Part shown: in pieces, positions 60,019 through 64,000 of the stretch
How the letters are laid out: each line of letters opens with the position of its first letter
Position numbering within the stretch: position 1 is the first letter of the stretch
Assembly (NCBI RefSeq): GCF_011405655.1
Contig: NZ_AP022829.1
Location: 605,001-669,000 of the forward strand
Direction of reading: 5' to 3'
DNA: 64,000 bases
Origin: Adlercreutzia hattorii
GTDB lineage: Bacteria > Actinomycetota > Coriobacteriia > Coriobacteriales > Eggerthellaceae
The notes under the pieces: model-generated
Told to the model about the DNA's origin: nothing
Databases searched by the model: none
Seen by the model: only the letters and a program-made list of their open reading frames with translations
Translations under genes and position numbers: made by a program

Positions 60019-60999
60019 TTATTCCTCAATCAAACCCTTAAGGTACTTGTTGTATTCGTCCTTCAGGCTCTTTGGACCGTGTATCCTCACGGTGCCTCCG
60101 AGCCCCGCTATCCAGCCGAAGAACGGCTCGGACTTGCGGATCTTCACGATCGCCTTCGCAGTCTCGTCGTCGTGCTCGTACATCTCGGCGGCATCGCCGA
60201 AACGGTCCATGATGATCTCGACCTTGTCGCCGTCGACGAGGAGCGTCGCCGTGACGGGCTCTCCGCCGAAGCGCCCGAAGCTCTCGTGATTGTCCCCGTC
60301 GAATGCATGATGCGTGATCTCTTCATTGCGCGTTGCCGCGTTTTGGGACACCCGCAATCTTTCCATGCGGTCGATCCTGAACTCAGTCATGCACTCATGA
60401 TCGTCGTTCCATGCGGTCAGGTAGTAATAGCCTCCCCAGTAGGTGATTCCAACAGGCGTCACCTCGTGCGGCTTGCCGTCGTGTGTGGCCTTGCGCTCGC
60501 CCTTGAGACCGAACTTGTAGTACATGAAGATGACCTTCTTGTGCTGACGCATCGCATCGTGCAGGATATCGATGCATCCGAACACCCCGTCCTTTTTAGA
60601 CGTGATCCTTCCCTGCACGTGTATCCGCCTGTCGAGCAGCGCCCTCTCATGGTCGCTCGCAAGAAGCTTCAGGTTCGTGGTGAGTGATCTTGACTGGCTC
60701 TTCGTGAGGAACTTGCACGATTCCACCGCGTCCACCAGAAGCATCAGCTCGGACAGCGTGAAGTCCCGCCTCACAACCGCGTACTGCACCGGGTTCCTCT
60801 GGTAGGTGCGGATGTCGAGGCCGAACTCCTTCAGCGTCTCAAGGTCGCGGTACACGCCCTTGCGCTCCGCCGGTATCTCGTAAGCGTGCAAACGGTCGAT
60901 GAGCTGCGTCATGGACAGCCCGTGGCTCTCGTCGGTCTCCTCTTCGAGGATGCGCTTCAGGTACAGCAGCTTCAGCTTGGACTTGCTGTTGTTCGCCAT
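60019..60999 (-). CDS. WYL-domain transcriptional regulator
   Basis: 326 residues. An N-terminal winged helix domain (about 1-65, LSMTQLIDRLHAYEIPAERK) is followed by a WYL domain (VIFMYYKFGLKGERK, PVGITYWGGYYYLTAW, FRIDRMERLRV) and a C-terminal WCX-like part ending in GTVRIHGPKSLKDEYNKYL. Regulators of this type (BrxR, CapW) sense nucleic acid or nucleotides and repress phage-defence operons. It is the first gene of the hsdM-hsdS operon, 8 bases upstream of hsdM. Confidence 0.9.
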   Translation of the reverse strand: MANNSKSKLKLLYLKRILEEETDESHGLSMTQLIDRLHAYEIPAERKGVYRDLETLKEFGLDIRTYQRNPVQYAVVRRDFTLSELMLLVDAVESCKFLTKSQSRSLTTNLKLLASDHERALLDRRIHVQGRITSKKDGVFGCIDILHDAMRQHKKVIFMYYKFGLKGERKATHDGKPHEVTPVGITYWGGYYYLTAWNDDHECMTEFRIDRMERLRVSQNAATRNEEITHHAFDGDNHESFGRFGGEPVTATLLVDGDKVEIIMDRFGDAAEMYEHDDETAKAIVKIRKSEPFFGWIAGLGGTVRIHGPKSLKDEYNKYLKGLIEE

Positions 61000-61444
61000 G
61001 ATCCCTGTCCCTTCTCTCGCGCCCCATCTGTATTACATGTGTTAATCACTCATTCTAAGCGATGATCTCGAACCTCCGTTCCGGGTGTCCCTTTTTCGCA
61101 TAACTTCTCCGCCCGGGCGGAGCATCTGCCCACGCAGACGCGCGGTTTCCTTCATAGCTACAACCTCCGAGCCTCGCGCGTGCCCCTTCGCCTTCCTTGA
61201 ACGTCGCACCCTCGCACAGCGCCGCTCGTTGCCGCGCAAGGGCCGCGATGCTTTTCCGATTTCTTTTCAGGGAAGACTTCATTTACTACGACCCCGAAAA
61301 CAAATAGGAAAACCAGCACGGCAGAGATGCTTCCTCGATCCGCCGTTTCGCTTCCTCCCTTGCACGGCCGCGACGCCGTGCGCCATGCGCCTCACAAGGC
61401 AGGCCAAAGGGGCCGAGCCGAAGACGAATTGGAGGTCGATTCGA
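61000..61444. other. Intergenic region before the YraN-like gene
   Basis: 445 bases without a firm gene. TATTACATGTGTTAATCACT near 61030 is the likely promoter of the WYL gene. On the minus strand a 37-codon frame (61042-61155) has GGAGGT upstream of its ATG but no recognisable product. A 12-bp palindrome CCGCCCGGGCGG lies at 61109-61120. Base composition shifts here from the hsd genes to the GC-rich element on the right, so this gap may hold the element border; no attachment repeat was found. Confidence 0.4.
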
Positions 61445-61819
61445 ATGAAGGAATTCAGCAAGCACGTACAGGACGCGGCAGAGATGTTCCTCAAGCGCCG
61501 GGGCTACGACATCCTCGATGCGAACTGGAAGTGCCCGGACGGCGACGGCAAGTTCGACATCATCGCCCAGGACGAGGACTCCATCGCATTCGTCCAGGTG
61601 AAGGGGCGCGACGGAAGGGTCGATGGGTTCGGCTTCGACGAGGCGACCATGGAGCGCGATGACTTCGAGCGCATGTCGATGAGCTACCTCGCCGAGAACC
61701 CGGACATCTGCAACTGCGCGGTGCGCCTCGACGTCGTCGCCATCACGGTCGTAGGCGAGGACAGGGCGATGATCCGCCACCACATCAACGCCATGAACTA
61801 CGGCCTCTCGGAGGAATAA
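61445..61819 (+). CDS. YraN-like (UPF0102) endonuclease-fold protein
   Basis: 124 residues. The N-terminal AAEMFLKRRGYDILDANWKC and the following GDGKFDIIAQDEDSIAFVQV with KGR match the restriction-endonuclease-like core of the YraN family (Glu/Asp, D-x-n-V-K). The C-terminal part differs from chromosomal YraN proteins and fits versions carried on conjugative elements. ATG 61445 has GGAGGT 8 bases upstream. It is followed at about 100 bases by another small gene of the same element. Function unproven. Confidence 0.7.
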   Translation: MKEFSKHVQDAAEMFLKRRGYDILDANWKCPDGDGKFDIIAQDEDSIAFVQVKGRDGRVDGFGFDEATMERDDFERMSMSYLAENPDICNCAVRLDVVAITVVGEDRAMIRHHINAMNYGLSEE

Positions 61820-61922
61820 ACGACCTCCGTTCCTCCAGAGGAGGACACCCGCTCCCGTCCGGGTCGCAAGGCCCGGGCGGGATCCCGGGGACAAACCGCA
61901 ACGATTGAAAGGACGCACGATA

Positions 61923-62300
61923 ATGGGACTCGACATGTACCTCACCCGCAGGGCCAAGGGCGGAAACGCCGAGCACGAGCTTCTGGCCTACTGGCGCAAG
62001 GCGAACCACATCCACGGCTGGTTCGAGCGCAACACGACAGACGGCTACATCGAGAACTGCGAGTACTACCCGGTCTGCAGACAGGACCTCGTATGCCTCA
62101 TGGACGACTGCAGGCTCGTGAAAGATGATCGCTTTCTGGCACCAAAGCTCCTGCCTGTGCAGGAGGGATTCTTCTTCGGAGCATTCGGCTACGGCGACGA
62201 GTACTACACCGACTGCATCGACCAGACGATCAGCATGCTGGGGCATGTGCTTGAGGAGACCGGCGAGGAGGATGAGCTCTTCTACCACGCTTGGTGGTAG
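61923..62300 (+). CDS. Conserved phage/element hypothetical protein
   Basis: 125 residues starting MGLDMYLTRRAKGGN, a beginning often seen in small proteins of phages and conjugative elements. It is rich in Tyr, Trp, Asp and Cys (NCEYYPVCRQDLVCLMDDCR). No function is known. AAAGGA lies about 10 bases upstream of the ATG. It lies between the YraN-like gene and the parAB operon. Confidence 0.7.
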   Translation: MGLDMYLTRRAKGGNAEHELLAYWRKANHIHGWFERNTTDGYIENCEYYPVCRQDLVCLMDDCRLVKDDRFLAPKLLPVQEGFFFGAFGYGDEYYTDCIDQTISMLGHVLEETGEEDELFYHAWW

Positions 62301-62311
62301 TGCTCGCAAAG

Positions 62312-62354
62312 TACCCTAAAACAGTTCACAAGTGAACTGTTTTAGGGTACAATA
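62312..62354 (+). promoter_or_regulatory. Perfect 40-bp palindrome overlapping the parAB promoter
   Basis: Arms of 19 bases (62312-62330 and 62333-62351, GTACCCTAAAACAGTTCAC and its complement) with an AA centre. A promoter overlaps it: TTCACA at 62326-62331 and TACAAT at 62349-62354, spacer 17. A dimeric repressor bound here would cover both boxes. parA starts 78 bases further on. An alternative is a centromere-like parS site. Confidence 0.75.
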
Positions 62355-62431
62355 CCGAATGTAATACAAATCCACTCGAAGCGCCCAACCTCCAACCTGC
62401 GGGCGCGAGATGCAAGGGAGAAAGGACAAGC

Positions 62432-63199
62432 ATGCGCACCATAGCTATCTCCAACTACAAGGGAGGTGTGGGCAAGACGACGAGCGCCGTGAATCTCGCG
62501 AGCATCTACGCCGATGCAGGCAGGCGGGTGCTCCTGATCGATCTCGACCCCCAGGCCTCCGCGACCGACTACTACGGGCTCTACGATAGGGCGAAGGCGG
62601 AGGGCCGAAGCTCCATAGAGCTCCTCTATGGGCAAGCCTCCGTCGCCGACCTCGCCTTCGAGACCGGCACGGATAACCTGTCTGTGATCCCGTCGACCAT
62701 CGAGCTCGTCGACCAGAACGAGCTGTTGCTCCGCGAACAGAGGCTCAAGTTCGCGCTCGACGACGTGGCAGACACCTACGACATCGCGATCATCGACTGC
62801 TCTCCGGTGCTCAAGCGCCTGGCCTTCAACGCCTACCTCGCGGCTGCGGATGGCGGCATCGTCGTAATCCCGGTGAAGCTCGACTCGACGGTAATGCGGG
62901 GCACGGCACTCACGGTGGAGGCCACGAAGTCCATCGCAGAGGCGCTTCGCATGCCCTGCCCCAAATACCGCATCCTCCGTACGTGCGTTCCCGGCCGCAT
63001 GACCAAGGCCGAGAGGACGGGGGCAGAGGTGCTCGACCGCTTCTTCCCCGATGCGCAGTTTACGAGCGTGATCCACGCCTCGGCCAAGGTATGCGAGGGA
63101 AGCTGGCAGTGGACGCCGGTGGCATCCTTCGAGCCCGGAAGCAGGCCTGCGCGCGACTATGCGGCCTTGGCGGAGGAGGTTCTCAATGAGCTCGACTAG
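62432..63199 (+). CDS. parA: ParA-type partition ATPase
   Basis: 255 residues. The deviant Walker A KGGVGKTT (10-17) and the Walker A' region LLIDLDPQASATDYYGL (33-50) place it in the ParA/Soj family, which moves ParB-bound DNA in the cell. No N-terminal helix-turn-helix is present, so another protein probably acts as repressor of the palindromic promoter. Its last 14 bases overlap parB. Together they indicate a plasmid or an integrative element with its own partition system. Confidence 0.92.
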   Translation: MRTIAISNYKGGVGKTTSAVNLASIYADAGRRVLLIDLDPQASATDYYGLYDRAKAEGRSSIELLYGQASVADLAFETGTDNLSVIPSTIELVDQNELLLREQRLKFALDDVADTYDIAIIDCSPVLKRLAFNAYLAAADGGIVVIPVKLDSTVMRGTALTVEATKSIAEALRMPCPKYRILRTCVPGRMTKAERTGAEVLDRFFPDAQFTSVIHASAKVCEGSWQWTPVASFEPGSRPARDYAALAEEVLNELD

Positions 63200-64000
63200 C
63201 GAAGTCGCCAAGTCTTTCTCGATCTCAGGGCTCCTGGATGAGAAGTCCAAGACGCGCGAGCGCTTCCCCGTCCTTGAGATCGATGTCGACGACATCGCGG
63301 CGCACCCCGCGAACGTCGCATACTCCATGGACGCCTCTGCCATAAGGCAGCTCGCGAGCTCCATCAAGCGCGACGGCCTCACCGACCTCCCGCTCGTGAG
63401 GAAGCTCTCCGACGGCGGCTACCAGATGATATCGGGGCACCGCCGCCTTGAGGCGTTCCGCCTCCTCGCGGAAGACGATGACGCGTTCTCGCGCATTCCC
63501 TGCCGCATCGTCGAGGGAATCACCGACTCTCAGGCGATAACGCTCCTCCACACGGCGAACTACTTCGTGCGCTCGCTCACGGTGACCGAGAGGGCGTTCG
63601 CGACGGAGGCGCTCGGCATCGAGGCGGAGCGGCTCCGCGCGGAAGACCCGTCGCTCAAGGGGAAGCGAACCGAGGACATCAAGGCGGAGATGATCGAGCG
63701 GCAGACCGGCAAGGCCGTATCCGGAAGGACGATCTTGCGCGACGAGAAGATGGCCAAGACCATCCAGAGCGACCTTTCCAGGAACTGGGCGATCGAGGCC
63801 AACGAGGGAAGGCTCTCCGCATCGAGCGTCGAGATACTCAAAGGCCTTCCGAGGGAGAAGCAGACGCGCCTTTACATGAGCCGTCCCGCAGGGCTCTCCA
63901 AGAAGGAGACTACCGAGTACCTCAAGCGCAAGCTCGAACTGGAGAGCCCGTGCGACAGGAGGCTCGTCCGCATCCTCGACGACCTCCGCTCGTACATGTC
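63186..64000 (+). CDS. parB: ParB-type partition protein, 3' end outside the window
   Basis: At least 271 residues, open at the right edge. The ParB/Srx NTPase domain shows HPANVAYSMDASAIRQLASS (box I region) and SGHRRLEAFRLL (box II, GHRR in the place of GERR). A helix-turn-helix region follows (about 145-185, ERQTGKAVSGRTILRDEK). It binds parS sites and uses CTP to load on DNA. ATG 63186 is 14 bases before the end of parA, so translation is coupled. No parS-like site other than the upstream palindrome was found. Confidence 0.9.
   Translation, partial: MSSTSEVAKSFSISGLLDEKSKTRERFPVLEIDVDDIAAHPANVAYSMDASAIRQLASSIKRDGLTDLPLVRKLSDGGYQMISGHRRLEAFRLLAEDDDAFSRIPCRIVEGITDSQAITLLHTANYFVRSLTVTERAFATEALGIEAERLRAEDPSLKGKRTEDIKAEMIERQTGKAVSGRTILRDEKMAKTIQSDLSRNWAIEANEGRLSASSVEILKGLPREKQTRLYMSRPAGLSKKETTEYLKRKLELESPCDRRLVRILDDLRSYM

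Noticed and set aside
1-64000. CRISPR arrays, tRNA and rRNA genes, prophage
   Set aside because: No regularly spaced identical repeats, no cloverleaf-compatible segment, no rRNA stretch and no phage structural genes were seen on either strand.

Overview
The window is high-GC chromosomal DNA from an anaerobic actinobacterium of the class Coriobacteriia, most likely family Eggerthellaceae (an Eggerthella, Gordonibacter or Adlercreutzia relative). This is inferred from gene content: an actinobacterial-type integration host factor, LuxR-type regulators fused to many membrane helices, Tat-exported molybdopterin and flavin reductases each paired with a private regulator, a CIRCE-controlled htpG, and mobile DNA carrying tet(W). 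No rRNA or tRNA gene is present to settle the species.

Layout. 1-7.6 kb: the 3' part of an aconitase gene, aspS, a tyrosine phosphatase with an unusual N-terminal domain, and a membrane-anchored serine hydrolase. 7.8-12.4 kb: the 4.5S SRP RNA, a DedA membrane protein, and the replication/repair run dnaX-ybaB-recR. 12.4-29.2 kb: a small NrdD-like protein, two membrane or TetR regulators, several transporters (YfcC, EamA, MHS and other MFS), a creatininase-family hydrolase, methionine aminopeptidase, a DnaJ-like protein and several membrane proteins of unknown role. 29.3-32.5 kb: three overlapping genes that look like a split acyl-CoA dehydratase activase system. 32.6-39.9 kb: a complete DMSO-reductase-type respiratory cluster (DmsA, two DmsB-like proteins, DmsC, TorD-like chaperone) with a divergent LuxR regulator. 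40.0-53.5 kb: an MFS transporter fused to CBS domains, a HipBA toxin-antitoxin pair, htpG, an SpoU-type RNA methyltransferase, mihF, mazG, and a LysR regulator divergent from a Tat-exported fumarate-reductase-like flavoprotein.

53.7-61.0 kb is a wrecked defence island. A WYL regulator and a type I methylase (hsdM) are intact, but hsdS has lost its middle to a tet(W) segment, and the next gene (AbiJ N-terminal-domain-like) is cut after 36 codons by an IS256-family element; no hsdR is visible. 61.4-64.0 kb looks like the start of a plasmid-like or integrative element: a YraN-like protein, a small conserved hypothetical protein, and parAB behind a perfect 40-bp palindrome that overlaps a good promoter.

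Four intergenic regions (near 4.6, 16.0, 42.3 and 47.1 kb) share an architecture rather than a sequence: two or more copies of a locus-specific 17-34 bp unit in direct and inverted orientation. A fifth palindromic repeat of a different kind lies in frame inside dnaX. These repeat structures are the parts of the window least explained by known genes. All family assignments come from reading the sequence; no database search was made.
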